The position numbers were made by a program, and so were the translations under genes. The notes beneath the pieces are model-generated. The model had not been told where the DNA came from and ran no database searches. It was given only the letters and a program-made list of their open reading frames with translations. Shown here piece after piece: positions 52,798 to 61,818 of a stretch of 64,000 bases of DNA (positions are counted from its first letter, which is position 1; each line of letters begins with the position of its first letter). This stretch comes from an uncultured Bacteroidia bacterium (GTDB lineage Bacteria > Bacteroidota > Bacteroidia > Bacteroidales > F082): positions 27,548-91,547 of the forward strand of contig CACYHX010000017.1 in the NCBI GenBank assembly GCA_902774365.1, given 5' to 3'.

Positions 52798-53045
52798 TGA
52801 GATACACTTACAGAACCCAAGGCACCTGCAGCCAGGCCATCGAATTTGAAATCGAGGACGGCATCGTGAAGAACGTGCAGTTTTACGGAGGCTGCAACGG
52901 CAACACACAAGGCGTCAGCGCCTTGGTGGAAGGCATGAAAGTGGAAGATGTCTTGCAAAGGCTGGAAGGCATTCGCTGTGGCTTTAAGAACACCTCTTGT
53001 CCCGACCAACTATGTCGCGCTATCAGACAAGCGCTAGAGAGTTAA
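52797..53045 (+). CDS. TSCPD domain protein
   Basis: 82 residues from ATG 52797, which overlaps the OsmC stop (TAATG). TCSQAIEFEIEDGIVKNVQF, the GGCNGNTQG motif, and the C-terminal TSCPDQLCRAI signature give the family its name. Related domains occur at the C-terminus of B12-dependent ribonucleotide reductases; the stand-alone form has no settled function. Cysteines suggest metal or redox chemistry. Confidence 0.9.
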   Translation: MRYTYRTQGTCSQAIEFEIEDGIVKNVQFYGGCNGNTQGVSALVEGMKVEDVLQRLEGIRCGFKNTSCPDQLCRAIRQALES

Positions 53046-53123
53046 TAGTTTGCAGTTAACAGTTGTGCTATTGTACAATTTTCAAGGCATCGTAGCGTTA
53101 TAGAACAAATAAAACTAACGAAT

Positions 53124-54224
53124 ATGAAGAAACACTTTTTATCGGTGGTTCTGTTGGCGCTCGTCGTCACCCTCACCACCTTCACGAGTTGCAGGAAACC
53201 CAAGACCGACGACAACACCCCAGCCAAAGAAGGCCTTTATCTGGGCATTGTCGGCTTTAACCAGGAGCTTTACACCATGCCTTTGGGCCTGCTCAACCAA
53301 GAGACCAAGCACGACTTCGAGAGCTTCGTCGACGGCCTCGCCATGCAAGACGGCACCATCCTCTATCATGCCGTCAACACGAGCCTCAACAGCCTGGCCA
53401 AATCCAAGGTGCCGGAGAACCTCATCAATGTCTCGGTGGTGACCTTCACCGACGGCCTCGACCAAGGCTCCATCGCGCTTTCCGACTACAATTCGAGCAG
53501 CGAATACCTCTCGGCGGTCAATTCGAGGATTATGAACGAACTCGTCGGCGGAAACAACATTTCGGCCTATTCCATCGGCGTGCGTGGCTCTGACGTGGTC
53601 AATGTGGAGGACTTCCGCAACAACCTCAACAAGCTTTCGAGCGACCCTGCACATAACGTCTTCGAAGTCAACAACATGAACGAAGCCTCCGAAAAGTTCG
53701 CGCAAATCGCGCAGAAGCTCTACAACCAAAGAACGATCTACAACATCACGTTGAAGATTCCCGTACAAGACCCCAACACCATCATCCGCTTCACCTTCGA
53801 CAACGTGAACGACCCTCAAGCATCTACTTGTTATGTCGAAGGCACCTACATCCGTAGCAATGGAAGAGACATGTTGACCGACCTCCAATTCGTCGGAATG
53901 GAAAGCATGTCGGGCATCGCCGTCACAGCAAAGGTTGAAGGCATCTTCGACCTGTTCTCATTCCAAAACCTGATTGATTTCAACGGCAACCAGGTCTCAA
54001 CCGACTATGTGAAATTCTGGAGCAAGACCTCTGCCGCCGGTGCATGGGAGCCTCACAGCGAGTTTAACTCCTCTGGCAATTCGGAAGTCATCAATGAATA
54101 CAAGAGCGCCATGATCGTGCTCGTGCTCGACTGCTCCAGCTCGCTCGGTGCCGACTTCGTCAACATGAAGACCGCTGCCAATGGCTTTATCGAGACCTTG
54201 AGTGGCAACTACAACGGAAGATAA
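53124..54224 (+). CDS. Lipoprotein with circularly permuted von Willebrand A domain
   Basis: 366 residues. Lipobox FTSC (Cys23). The N-terminal half lacks the first VWA strand but runs in order through strand 2 (LYLGIVGFNQELYTMPL), the GTILYHAVNTSLNSL segment with the second MIDAS threonine, and VVTFTDGLDQGS (third MIDAS Asp, about 110). The missing first strand, MIVLVLDCSSSLGADF with the MIDAS DxSxS (Asp336), appears at the C-terminus, followed by helix 1 (FVNMKTAANGFIETL). A beta domain (about 200-320) lies between. Together this is a complete VWA domain with permuted order. It probably binds protein ligands at the envelope through a divalent metal. Confidence 0.85.
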   Translation: MKKHFLSVVLLALVVTLTTFTSCRKPKTDDNTPAKEGLYLGIVGFNQELYTMPLGLLNQETKHDFESFVDGLAMQDGTILYHAVNTSLNSLAKSKVPENLINVSVVTFTDGLDQGSIALSDYNSSSEYLSAVNSRIMNELVGGNNISAYSIGVRGSDVVNVEDFRNNLNKLSSDPAHNVFEVNNMNEASEKFAQIAQKLYNQRTIYNITLKIPVQDPNTIIRFTFDNVNDPQASTCYVEGTYIRSNGRDMLTDLQFVGMESMSGIAVTAKVEGIFDLFSFQNLIDFNGNQVSTDYVKFWSKTSAAGAWEPHSEFNSSGNSEVINEYKSAMIVLVLDCSSSLGADFVNMKTAANGFIETLSGNYNGR

Positions 54225-54247
54225 GTGCTTCTTGGCAACGACTATTG

Positions 54248-54281
54248 ACAATGACCATGACCTTCGTCATGGTCATTGTTT
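54248..54281 (+). terminator. Terminator after the permuted VWA gene
   Basis: Perfect 14-bp arms ACAATGACCATGAC (54248-54261) and its complement (54266-54279) around CTTC, followed by TTTG. It precedes the next start codon by only 15 bp. Confidence 0.8.
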
Positions 54282-54294
54282 GCACAAACCACCC

Positions 54295-55887
54295 ATGCGC
54301 TGTTACATCATCACGATAGTCCTTTCCTTATGGTTGACCTCCCTTTTTGGTGACAACCACACACAAGACACCTCATTGTGTTTTGGGAAAGCCTATTTCC
54401 CCGTCGTGGAGGCCCCTGCATGTCTTAGGAGCACTGTTGGCGGCAAGGATTTTTTGGTTTTCGTCGAATACAGCGACAGCCTTAGCATCAAGGGGCATTA
54501 CATGAGTTTGGAGGAAAACATGACGGACACCCTACCTTTCCGGTTGGAGGCGCAGGGCCACAATGCCATGCTTTACCACCATGGTGGACAGCAGGCTTTT
54601 ATTCCCCATGTGGTATCCATGGACAGCCTACGCGCAGAAGGGTACGCACAATCGGACGAGTTCGATTCGACCTTTTTTCGGTTCGAAAAGCACAAGACTC
54701 CAGTTTTTCATGACTATGAGAACAGCCGCTACCGCGAAACACTGTTTACCGTGGGAAAAACCAGCGACATCACGTACGGCCGTGCCAGGGGGTTTTGGAC
54801 GGAAATGCCTCAAGAGGTGCCTGCCATCGACAAAATCTCCCAAATCGGCAATGCCATCATCGCAGCCCCTTTGGACCTCCATCTCGACATTTTCCGCCCA
54901 AAAGACGACACCCTGCAAAAGCGTCCGATGATCATGTTCATCCAAGGTGGAGCGTTCTATTTCGGATCAAAAGACGACAAAGCCCCCTCCCGATGGTGCC
55001 AGCACTTTGCCTCACAAGGCTACGTAGCTGTTTCCATAGACTATAGGATTGGCTACCTTCCCACCAGAGCCAGCATTGGCCGAGCGGCTTATCGTGCCGT
55101 ACAGGATGCCCATGCCGCAATGCGTTTCTTGGTAGCGCATCAAGAAGAATATGGCATCGACACCACCATGATGTTCGTAGGCGGTACCAGTTCAGGGGCG
55201 GTCACGGCGCTCAACCTCGCCTTCTTGACCAATGAAATGCGTCCAGGATACACCCACAAAGGCTTCATGAGATCCGAACTCGGTAACATCGACACTAGCG
55301 GCAACGCTATCAAGAGCCCTTTCCGCATCCGTGGCCTCGTCGAAATGTGGGGCGCCCTGCCCGACACCGCCATGATGAGAGGCCGCAACATCCCCATCCT
55401 CGCCATCCATGGCGACGCCGACAAAGTCATGCCCTACGATTACGGCTACCCCTTTGCCATTGCCGACCCCTTAAACACCTTGATCGTCGATAAGATGTAT
55501 GGTGCTACGAGCATCATAGAACAAGCCAACAGATTGGGGTACCAATCCCGTTTGGTCACGTTTAGCGGCTGTAAGCACGCGCTTCATCTGGACCCAAAAA
55601 CAAAAGACTTAAACGACAACTTCTTCGTCATCCAAGACGTGATGTCGGACTTTTTCTACTCTATCATCATGCCTGAAGAACTTGAAATCGTGGAAGAAGG
55701 CACGTCTTATTCCCTCCGTCCGCAACCCATCGCAACAAGTTGGCAAGTGGAAGGCGGCATCATACTCAACGAGAGTGACAACCATGTTGAGGTGCAATGG
55801 ATCAAGAACGCACCCAAGCGCAGCATCACCGCTTCGGCGGCCCTACCCTACGGGCTTGGCTTAAATACGACAAAAACCATCAATTAA
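54295..55887 (+). CDS. Secreted alpha/beta-hydrolase (carboxylesterase-like)
   Basis: About 530 residues from ATG 54295, which begins a signal peptide (MRCYIITIVLSLWLTSLFG); the frame upstream reads through the terminator. The esterase core has the oxyanion motif IQGGAFYFGS (HGG-like), the nucleophile elbow GGTSSGA, HGDADKVMP (Asp) and FSGCKHALHLD (His). The C-terminal 60 residues (ATSWQVEGGIILNESDNHVE) look like the first strands of an Ig/PKD-like domain that ends early, with no T9SS sorting domain, so the C-terminus may be truncated. Substrate unknown. Confidence 0.82.
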   Translation: MRCYIITIVLSLWLTSLFGDNHTQDTSLCFGKAYFPVVEAPACLRSTVGGKDFLVFVEYSDSLSIKGHYMSLEENMTDTLPFRLEAQGHNAMLYHHGGQQAFIPHVVSMDSLRAEGYAQSDEFDSTFFRFEKHKTPVFHDYENSRYRETLFTVGKTSDITYGRARGFWTEMPQEVPAIDKISQIGNAIIAAPLDLHLDIFRPKDDTLQKRPMIMFIQGGAFYFGSKDDKAPSRWCQHFASQGYVAVSIDYRIGYLPTRASIGRAAYRAVQDAHAAMRFLVAHQEEYGIDTTMMFVGGTSSGAVTALNLAFLTNEMRPGYTHKGFMRSELGNIDTSGNAIKSPFRIRGLVEMWGALPDTAMMRGRNIPILAIHGDADKVMPYDYGYPFAIADPLNTLIVDKMYGATSIIEQANRLGYQSRLVTFSGCKHALHLDPKTKDLNDNFFVIQDVMSDFFYSIIMPEELEIVEEGTSYSLRPQPIATSWQVEGGIILNESDNHVEVQWIKNAPKRSITASAALPYGLGLNTTKTIN

Positions 55888-55898
55888 CAATACCCATC

Positions 55899-56423
55899 AT
55901 GGACAAAAAAGAACTACGCGCCCACATCAAGGCCTTGAAGAAACAACATACCAAGGAGCAACTGCTCGAACAATCGGAACAAATCATGGCCAAGCTAGAA
56001 TGTCATCCCGACTTCGTCAAAGCCGATCGGGTGATGCTCTACAGTGCCCTGCCCGACGAGGTGCAAACACAAGCCTTCCTTGAGAAATGGCACCTGAAAA
56101 AGCAAATCATCCTGCCCACCGTCGTCGGCAACGACATCGTCCCCGTGGAATATGGCAAGGACACCGGCTTCGCCGTGGGCGACTTCAACATCCTGGAGCC
56201 ACAAAACGAGCCTTACACGGGCGACTTCGACCTCATCATCGTCCCTGGCGTGGCCTTCGACCGACAAGGCAACCGCATCGGGCGCGGACGTGGCTACTAC
56301 GACCGCTTCCTCTGCCAGCACCTCAATGTGAAACGCATCGGCATCTGCTTCGACTTCCAACTGGTCGACACCGTCCCCACCGAACCATTGGATATCACCA
56401 TGGACGAGGTGATTTCATTATAA
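55899..56423 (+). CDS. 5-formyltetrahydrofolate cyclo-ligase
   Basis: 174 residues from ATG 55899 (MDKKELRAHIKALKKQHTKE). The C-terminal FDRQGNRIGRGRGYYDRFL is the ATP/substrate loop of the YgfA/MTHFS family, and VMLYSALPDEVQT and ILPTVVGNDIVPVEY precede it. It converts 5-formyl-THF to methenyl-THF using ATP. It follows the hydrolase by 11 bp. Confidence 0.95.
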   Translation: MDKKELRAHIKALKKQHTKEQLLEQSEQIMAKLECHPDFVKADRVMLYSALPDEVQTQAFLEKWHLKKQIILPTVVGNDIVPVEYGKDTGFAVGDFNILEPQNEPYTGDFDLIIVPGVAFDRQGNRIGRGRGYYDRFLCQHLNVKRIGICFDFQLVDTVPTEPLDITMDEVISL

Positions 56424-56478
56424 CTGGCTTGAATTAATATCTTTTCCGTTTTTTCACCTCCATGTCGGGAAAAATGCT

Positions 56479-56486
56479 TATCTTTG
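56479..56486 (+). promoter_or_regulatory. -7 box for C10 peptidase 2
   Basis: TATCTTTG, 39 nt before ATG 56525. Confidence 0.5.
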
Positions 56487-56524
56487 AAGCCTCTTTTCAG
56501 AAACATCATAGAAACACACTCATT

Positions 56525-59314
56525 ATGCAAAAACATCTCTTATTCCTCCTCGTTATGCTGCTTGGCATAACCACACTGAACGCCCGTCCCGTCGACGTTG
56601 AACGAGCTAAAGCTATTGGACAGAAATATGTCAGCGCACATTTCAACAACATCCAAAAAGACAACGAATTACAATTGGTCTACACTGGCGTTTCAAGCCG
56701 TGGCGAGGCCTGCTTCTACGCCTTCAACAGCGGCGAAAACGGCTTTGTCATCGTCTCGGCCGACGACCGTTTCCGTCCCATAGTGGGTTATTCCGATGAA
56801 GGCCCGTTTGAAACCGAGAACATGTCGCCCGAACTCGCCTTCTACCTTGATAAGATCATCGAAGCCCGCAACAGCCGTGCCGCCGTTTTAGACGACCGCA
56901 CCCCCGAAGAATGGCAAAGCGTGGCTACCACGGGCATGTTGCTCTCGCGCAACGGAGGACGTGGCGTCGAATACATCTGCCAAACCAAGTGGAACCAAGA
57001 CTCGCCCTACAACCTCTATGCTCCGGAAGCCAGCAACGGCCCTGGCGGCAGATGCTATGCTGGCTGCGTTGCCACGGCTATGAGCCAGGTGATGAAGCGT
57101 TGGGATTATCCGGAACATGGCACTGGCTCACATACGTATGACGCAGGCGGCTGGTGGGGGCCATACTACCCTGACCTCAGTGCCGACTTCGGCTCCACCT
57201 ATTACGACTGGGACAACATGCCCGAAAGAATCACCGGCAACTCGCCTCAGGAGCAAATCGAGGCCATCGCCACGCTGATGTACCACTGCGGCGTGTCGGT
57301 CGACATGGGATTCGCCTACAACGGCAGCGGTGCCAACTCCGAAGACGTGCCCGATGCCATCAAAAACTATTTCTCCTATTCGAATGAAGCCAAAATCAGA
57401 AGCAGAGACAACTATACCCTTACCAACTGGAAGAACCTGCTCAAGGGACAATTCAACATCGGATGGCCCGTCTATTATTCTGGCTATAGCGAAAGTGGCG
57501 GACATGCTTTCGTGTGCGACGGCTACGACGACGACGACCTCTTCCACTACAACTGGGGTTGGGGCGGCTCCAACGACGGCTATTTTGTTATCGACGAAAT
57601 CGACTACGCCGATTGGGCGAGAGCCGTCATCAACTTCGTACCTACTAACGTGTACAACTACATGGCCATGGCACCCACCAACCTCACCGTGGTGCCCAGC
57701 GGCGACTTCGACTATGCCGCCACCCTGCAATGGACCAATCCTTCCAAGAACGTCCACAACAACAACCTGTCGTCCATCGACGAGATGGTGATCACCCGTA
57801 ACGGCGAAATCATCCACACCATCAACAACGTGACGCCTGGCGCCAGCATGACCTATACCGACTACTATATGCCCGCCGTCGTCGACTACGGCGTGTATGC
57901 CGTCTCGCACGACGCCAAAGGTCTAGAGGCTGTCGCTACCGACGTGTTCCTCGGCCCTTCGTGCGATTGGACCATCGAGATGACCTCTTCCAACGCCTCA
58001 GGATGGAACGGCGGCATCCTCACCTTCGTCAACACGGAAGGCACCGAACTGGCGCAAATCACCCTCACCTCCACCAGTGACATCAAGAACGTCCGCCTGC
58101 CCTATGGACACGTTAACATCCGCTGGACCAAGCCCACTCAGGCTGTCGAACAAATGAGTTTCGTTATCAAAAACTCGTCGAGCCATGTCAAAGTCGCCTT
58201 TGAAGGCAGTTCCAACGACATCACACAAGGCTTGTTCTATATCGCCAACAATACCTGCGAAAAAGCCGAAGTCGACCTCACCGGCCCTGAAAACCTGCAT
58301 GCCACGCAGTCAGGCAACAATGTCACACTCGCATGGGACACCTATTACGGCGGTGCCGTCATGCATTATCAGATCTACCGCGACAACCTGTTGTTTGCCA
58401 TCACCAACAACACGAGTTTCAACTACACGGAGACAGAAGAGGCGTTCCACAACTATTACGTGGTTGCCTTCACCGAAGACGGCGAGAGCCATCCTTCTAA
58501 CATCTGCAACCTACAACCCGAAGCCGACCATCTCCCTCCCACCAACCTCCGCTATGAAATGACCACCCCCACCAAGGCTTTGATTTCATGGGACGCCCCT
58601 CAAGCCGAAGGCGTATCCGGGTATATGGTCTACCGTCGTGCCCAAGGCGAAGAATTCAAGCGTATCAAGATGCTCAGCGGAACCTCGTTCACCGACAACC
58701 TCTCCAGTAAAACCGACGAACGCTATGAATACGTCGTACTCGCTTCTTATTCGGGCACACAATACCAATCGAACTTTGCCTCGTCGGCAGCCAATCCCGA
58801 GCTGAACTTCATCGAGGTCAACAAGACCATCATCCCCAAGAACCTGTCGTTCTACATCCACGAAGGCAACGTCGCCCTGCAATGGAAAGAAGCCTCCATG
58901 GCACAGTCCTATAGAATCTACCGCAACAGCGAACTCATCGCCCAAGGCGTGACGGGAAATAGCTTCGTCGACTATGACGCCAACGCGAGCCAGACCTACC
59001 ATTACTTCGTCACTGGCTGCACCGACTTCATCGAGTCAAGCCCCTCTAACGAGGTTTACATCGATTGGACCACTGGCATCAATGAACAGACCCAAAACGT
59101 CAGCCTCTACCCCAACCCTACCGACGGCAAGGTGTACATTGAGACCGAAGGCCTTCGCATGGTGCGTGTCTTCAACCTGATGGGACAAGAAGTGATGAAC
59201 CAAGCCGTTGACGGCAACTTCACGCTCGACCTCTCCTCACAGCCCCAAGGCTGCTATTTCATTGAGACCACGACCGAGCAAGGCAGCACGATTACGAAAA
59301 TCATGAAATACTAA
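56525..59314 (+). CDS. C10 family cysteine peptidase with Fn3 repeats and T9SS sorting domain (second)
   Basis: 929 residues from ATG 56525 (MQKHLLFLLVMLLGITTLNA); an upstream ATG overlaps the -7 box. Spi propeptide (about 20-130, CFYAFNSGENGFVIVSADDR), catalytic Cys181 in AGCVATAMSQVMKRWDYP, His327 in GGHAFVCDGYD, YNWGWGG. A longer C-terminal tail than its paralogue follows: an Ig-like stretch, a beta-sandwich, then at least two fibronectin-III-like modules (ENLHATQSGNNVTLAWDTYY; TNLRYEMTTPTKALISWDA) and a Por sorting domain (VSLYPNPTDGKVYI ... ITKIMKY). Secreted surface protease. Confidence 0.93.
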   Translation: MQKHLLFLLVMLLGITTLNARPVDVERAKAIGQKYVSAHFNNIQKDNELQLVYTGVSSRGEACFYAFNSGENGFVIVSADDRFRPIVGYSDEGPFETENMSPELAFYLDKIIEARNSRAAVLDDRTPEEWQSVATTGMLLSRNGGRGVEYICQTKWNQDSPYNLYAPEASNGPGGRCYAGCVATAMSQVMKRWDYPEHGTGSHTYDAGGWWGPYYPDLSADFGSTYYDWDNMPERITGNSPQEQIEAIATLMYHCGVSVDMGFAYNGSGANSEDVPDAIKNYFSYSNEAKIRSRDNYTLTNWKNLLKGQFNIGWPVYYSGYSESGGHAFVCDGYDDDDLFHYNWGWGGSNDGYFVIDEIDYADWARAVINFVPTNVYNYMAMAPTNLTVVPSGDFDYAATLQWTNPSKNVHNNNLSSIDEMVITRNGEIIHTINNVTPGASMTYTDYYMPAVVDYGVYAVSHDAKGLEAVATDVFLGPSCDWTIEMTSSNASGWNGGILTFVNTEGTELAQITLTSTSDIKNVRLPYGHVNIRWTKPTQAVEQMSFVIKNSSSHVKVAFEGSSNDITQGLFYIANNTCEKAEVDLTGPENLHATQSGNNVTLAWDTYYGGAVMHYQIYRDNLLFAITNNTSFNYTETEEAFHNYYVVAFTEDGESHPSNICNLQPEADHLPPTNLRYEMTTPTKALISWDAPQAEGVSGYMVYRRAQGEEFKRIKMLSGTSFTDNLSSKTDERYEYVVLASYSGTQYQSNFASSAANPELNFIEVNKTIIPKNLSFYIHEGNVALQWKEASMAQSYRIYRNSELIAQGVTGNSFVDYDANASQTYHYFVTGCTDFIESSPSNEVYIDWTTGINEQTQNVSLYPNPTDGKVYIETEGLRMVRVFNLMGQEVMNQAVDGNFTLDLSSQPQGCYFIETTTEQGSTITKIMKY

Positions 59315-59324
59315 CCACAACCCT

Positions 59325-60461
59325 ATGAATAAATTTTTGAGCATGGCAGCTATGGCGCTGCTGTTAGGTTTGGGCACGAGCCTCTTCGCCCAGGAAGCCG
59401 AAGAGAAAGAGCCCGTCTATAAGATTACCGAAACCGTCAACGTGAAACACACGCCCGTCGACAACCAAGGCAGTTCGGGCACGTGTTGGTGCTTCGCTGG
59501 CGTCGGCTTCGTAGAGGCGGAGATCCTGCGCATCTACGGCAAGGAGTTCAACCTCTCGGAGATGTTCGTCGTCCGCAACGCCTGGACCGAGAAGGTGGCG
59601 AAGTTCGTCCGCATGCACGGCAACAATACACTCAGCCAAGGTGGCGAGGTGTGCGACGTGCTCTACATGATCGACAAATACGGCATGATGCCTGAAGCCG
59701 ACTACAGCGGCAAGGTCATCGGCGAGGAACGCCACATGCATGCTGAGATGAACGAAGTAATCAACGGCGTTGCCCGCGCCATCATCAAGAACGGCAACAA
59801 GAAAATCTCGCCCGCCGGCCCTAAGGCGGTGCAAGGCGTCCTGGATGCCTATCTCGGCGAAGCCCCTGAAGAGTTTACCGTTGACGGCAAGAAATACACG
59901 GCCAAGTCGTTTGCGGAACAATATCGCATCGACCCTGCCAACTACATCGAAATCTGCTCCTTCACCACCGAGGAATACAACAAGCCTTGCATGGTCGAAA
60001 TCCCCGACAACTGGACCTGGACCCCTGCCTACAACTTGACCCTCGACAAGCTGATGGAAGCCGTCGACTATGCCCTTGAACACGGCTACACCCTCGGCTG
60101 GGCGCAAGACGTCAGCAACAAGGGCTTCTCGGGAAAGAACGGCTTGGGCATCGTCCCTGAAGACCCCGACAACGAGAAACTGTGGGAAGAGATCGTCGCC
60201 GAAAAGCAGGTGACCGATGAAGACCACCAGAGAGCCTATGACAACTGGGATGCTGGCGACGACCACAGCATGCTCGTCGTGGGTATCGCCAAGGACCAGA
60301 ACGGCACCAAATACTACAAGATCAAGAACTCGTGGGGCAACAGAGGCCCGTACAAAGGCTATTGGTACTGCTCGGAGCAATACCTGCGCCAATACACCAT
60401 CTTCTTCACGCTCCACAAAGACGCCCTCTCAAAGGCCATGCGCAAAGACCTCGGACTCTAA
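59325..60461 (+). CDS. C1 family (papain-like) cysteine peptidase, copy 1
   Basis: 378 residues with a signal peptide (1-23). Papain-fold catalytic set: Gln48 and Cys54 in NQGSSGTCWCFA, His314 in DDHSMLVVGI and Asn335 in KNSWG. The middle insert and the DDHxM spacing resemble aminopeptidase C/bleomycin-hydrolase relatives rather than classic papains. No T9SS tail, so it probably stays in the periplasm. It follows the C10 protease by 10 bp and has a paralogue next door, forming a protease cluster. Confidence 0.93.
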   Translation: MNKFLSMAAMALLLGLGTSLFAQEAEEKEPVYKITETVNVKHTPVDNQGSSGTCWCFAGVGFVEAEILRIYGKEFNLSEMFVVRNAWTEKVAKFVRMHGNNTLSQGGEVCDVLYMIDKYGMMPEADYSGKVIGEERHMHAEMNEVINGVARAIIKNGNKKISPAGPKAVQGVLDAYLGEAPEEFTVDGKKYTAKSFAEQYRIDPANYIEICSFTTEEYNKPCMVEIPDNWTWTPAYNLTLDKLMEAVDYALEHGYTLGWAQDVSNKGFSGKNGLGIVPEDPDNEKLWEEIVAEKQVTDEDHQRAYDNWDAGDDHSMLVVGIAKDQNGTKYYKIKNSWGNRGPYKGYWYCSEQYLRQYTIFFTLHKDALSKAMRKDLGL

Positions 60462-60467
60462 ACCAGT

Positions 60468-60524
60468 TTTGAATCTTTGAATCTTTGAATCTTTAAATCT
60501 TTAAATTTCAAATCTTTAAATAAC
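60468..60524 (+). repeat. TTTGAATC/TTTAAATC tandem repeat in the gap between the C1 peptidases
   Basis: Six to seven tandem copies of an 8-9-nt unit (GAATCTTT, drifting to AAATCTTT) fill the 5' leader of the second C1 gene. Such leaders can vary in copy number by slippage. Confidence 0.8.
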
Positions 60525-60533
60525 AACATTATT

Positions 60534-61766
60534 ATGAAATTCAAACACTTATTAACCGCCACCGCTTTGATGCTCAGCATCAGCGTCGTTGCACAGCCTG
60601 AGGCTAAAAAAGAAGAAGCCAAGGAAGAGGAAGGCTTCAAGTTTACCACGATCAAGGAACTTCCCGTCACCTCCGTGAAAGACCAGAACCAAGCCGGCAC
60701 CTGCTGGTGCTACAGCTCACTGGCATTCTTCGAGGCAGAGCTGCTCCGCATGGGCAAGCCCGAGTATGACTTCTCCGAGATGTACATTGTTTACAAGACC
60801 TACCTCGACCGTGCCGAGGCTGCCATCCGCACCCACGGCGACGTTTCGTTCTCGCAAGGCGGTTCCTTCGGCGACGTGTTGTATGCCATCAAGCACTATG
60901 GCCTCGTCCCCGATGAACTGATGCCTGCCGGCGCCATGCACGGCGACTCACTGTCGAACTTCACCGAGCTCTCCGCCGTCACCGATCCCTTCGTGGAAGG
61001 TATCGTCAAGAGCCGCAAGATCCAGATGGACAAAGACGGCTGCCCGCTGTGGAAGAAAGCTCTCGCTGGCATCTATGACGCCTACCTTGGCGTGCCTCCG
61101 ACCGAGTTCACCTACAACGGCAAGAAATACACGCCCATGACCTTCGCCGAGTCGACAGGCCTCAACATGAACGACTACGTCAACATCACCTCCTTCACGC
61201 ACCATCCTTTCTACGAGCCTTTCGTCATCGAAGTGCAGGATAACTGGCGCTGGGGTCAGGCCTGGAACCTCCCCATCGACGAGATGATGCAGGTGATGGA
61301 CAACGCCATCGACAAAGGTTACCCGATTGCTTGGGGTAGCGACGTCAGCGAGGCTGGCTGGCTCCGTGGCAAGATGGCCGGTGTGGCTGTCCTCCCCGAC
61401 CTCGAAGCCAAAGGCCGCGACCTTCAAGGCAGCGACATGGCCCACTGGCTGGGCATGAGTGCCGCCGACCGTAAGAAGGAAGCCCAAAACGGTCCCACCC
61501 CGCAGAAGTGGGTCACACAGAAGGAACGTCAAATCGCCTACGACAACTACGAGACGGGCGACGACCACGGCATGCTCATCTACGGCACCGCCAAGGACCA
61601 AATGGGTAACGAATACTTCATCGTGAAGAACAGCTGGGGCGACGCTGGACAGTACAAAGGCGTTTGGTACGTCAGCAAGGCCTTCGTGCGCTACAAGACC
61701 ATGAACATCGTGGTGCATAAGGACGCCCTGCCGAAGGACATCGCCAAGAAGCTTGGCATCAAGTAA
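60534..61766 (+). CDS. C1 family (papain-like) cysteine peptidase, copy 2
   Basis: 410 residues, signal peptide (1-21), charged linker, then Gln51 and Cys57 in DQNQAGTCWCYSS, DDHGMLIYGTAKDQMGNEYF (catalytic His) and KNSWGDAG (Asn). Homologous to copy 1 along its whole length, with an extra loop around 290-325. Tandem duplication is the likely origin. Downstream is a strong terminator. Confidence 0.93.
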   Translation: MKFKHLLTATALMLSISVVAQPEAKKEEAKEEEGFKFTTIKELPVTSVKDQNQAGTCWCYSSLAFFEAELLRMGKPEYDFSEMYIVYKTYLDRAEAAIRTHGDVSFSQGGSFGDVLYAIKHYGLVPDELMPAGAMHGDSLSNFTELSAVTDPFVEGIVKSRKIQMDKDGCPLWKKALAGIYDAYLGVPPTEFTYNGKKYTPMTFAESTGLNMNDYVNITSFTHHPFYEPFVIEVQDNWRWGQAWNLPIDEMMQVMDNAIDKGYPIAWGSDVSEAGWLRGKMAGVAVLPDLEAKGRDLQGSDMAHWLGMSAADRKKEAQNGPTPQKWVTQKERQIAYDNYETGDDHGMLIYGTAKDQMGNEYFIVKNSWGDAGQYKGVWYVSKAFVRYKTMNIVVHKDALPKDIAKKLGIK

Positions 61767-61785
61767 ATCAAGTCTGATTGAACAC

Positions 61786-61817
61786 GAAAAAAGGAAGCCG
61801 ATGGCTTCCTTTTTTCA
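61786..61817. terminator. Bidirectional terminator between C1 peptidase and YitT genes
   Basis: A-tract, stem GGAAGCC-gat-GGCTTCC, T-tract; converging genes end on each side. Confidence 0.92.
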
Positions 61818-61818
61818 T

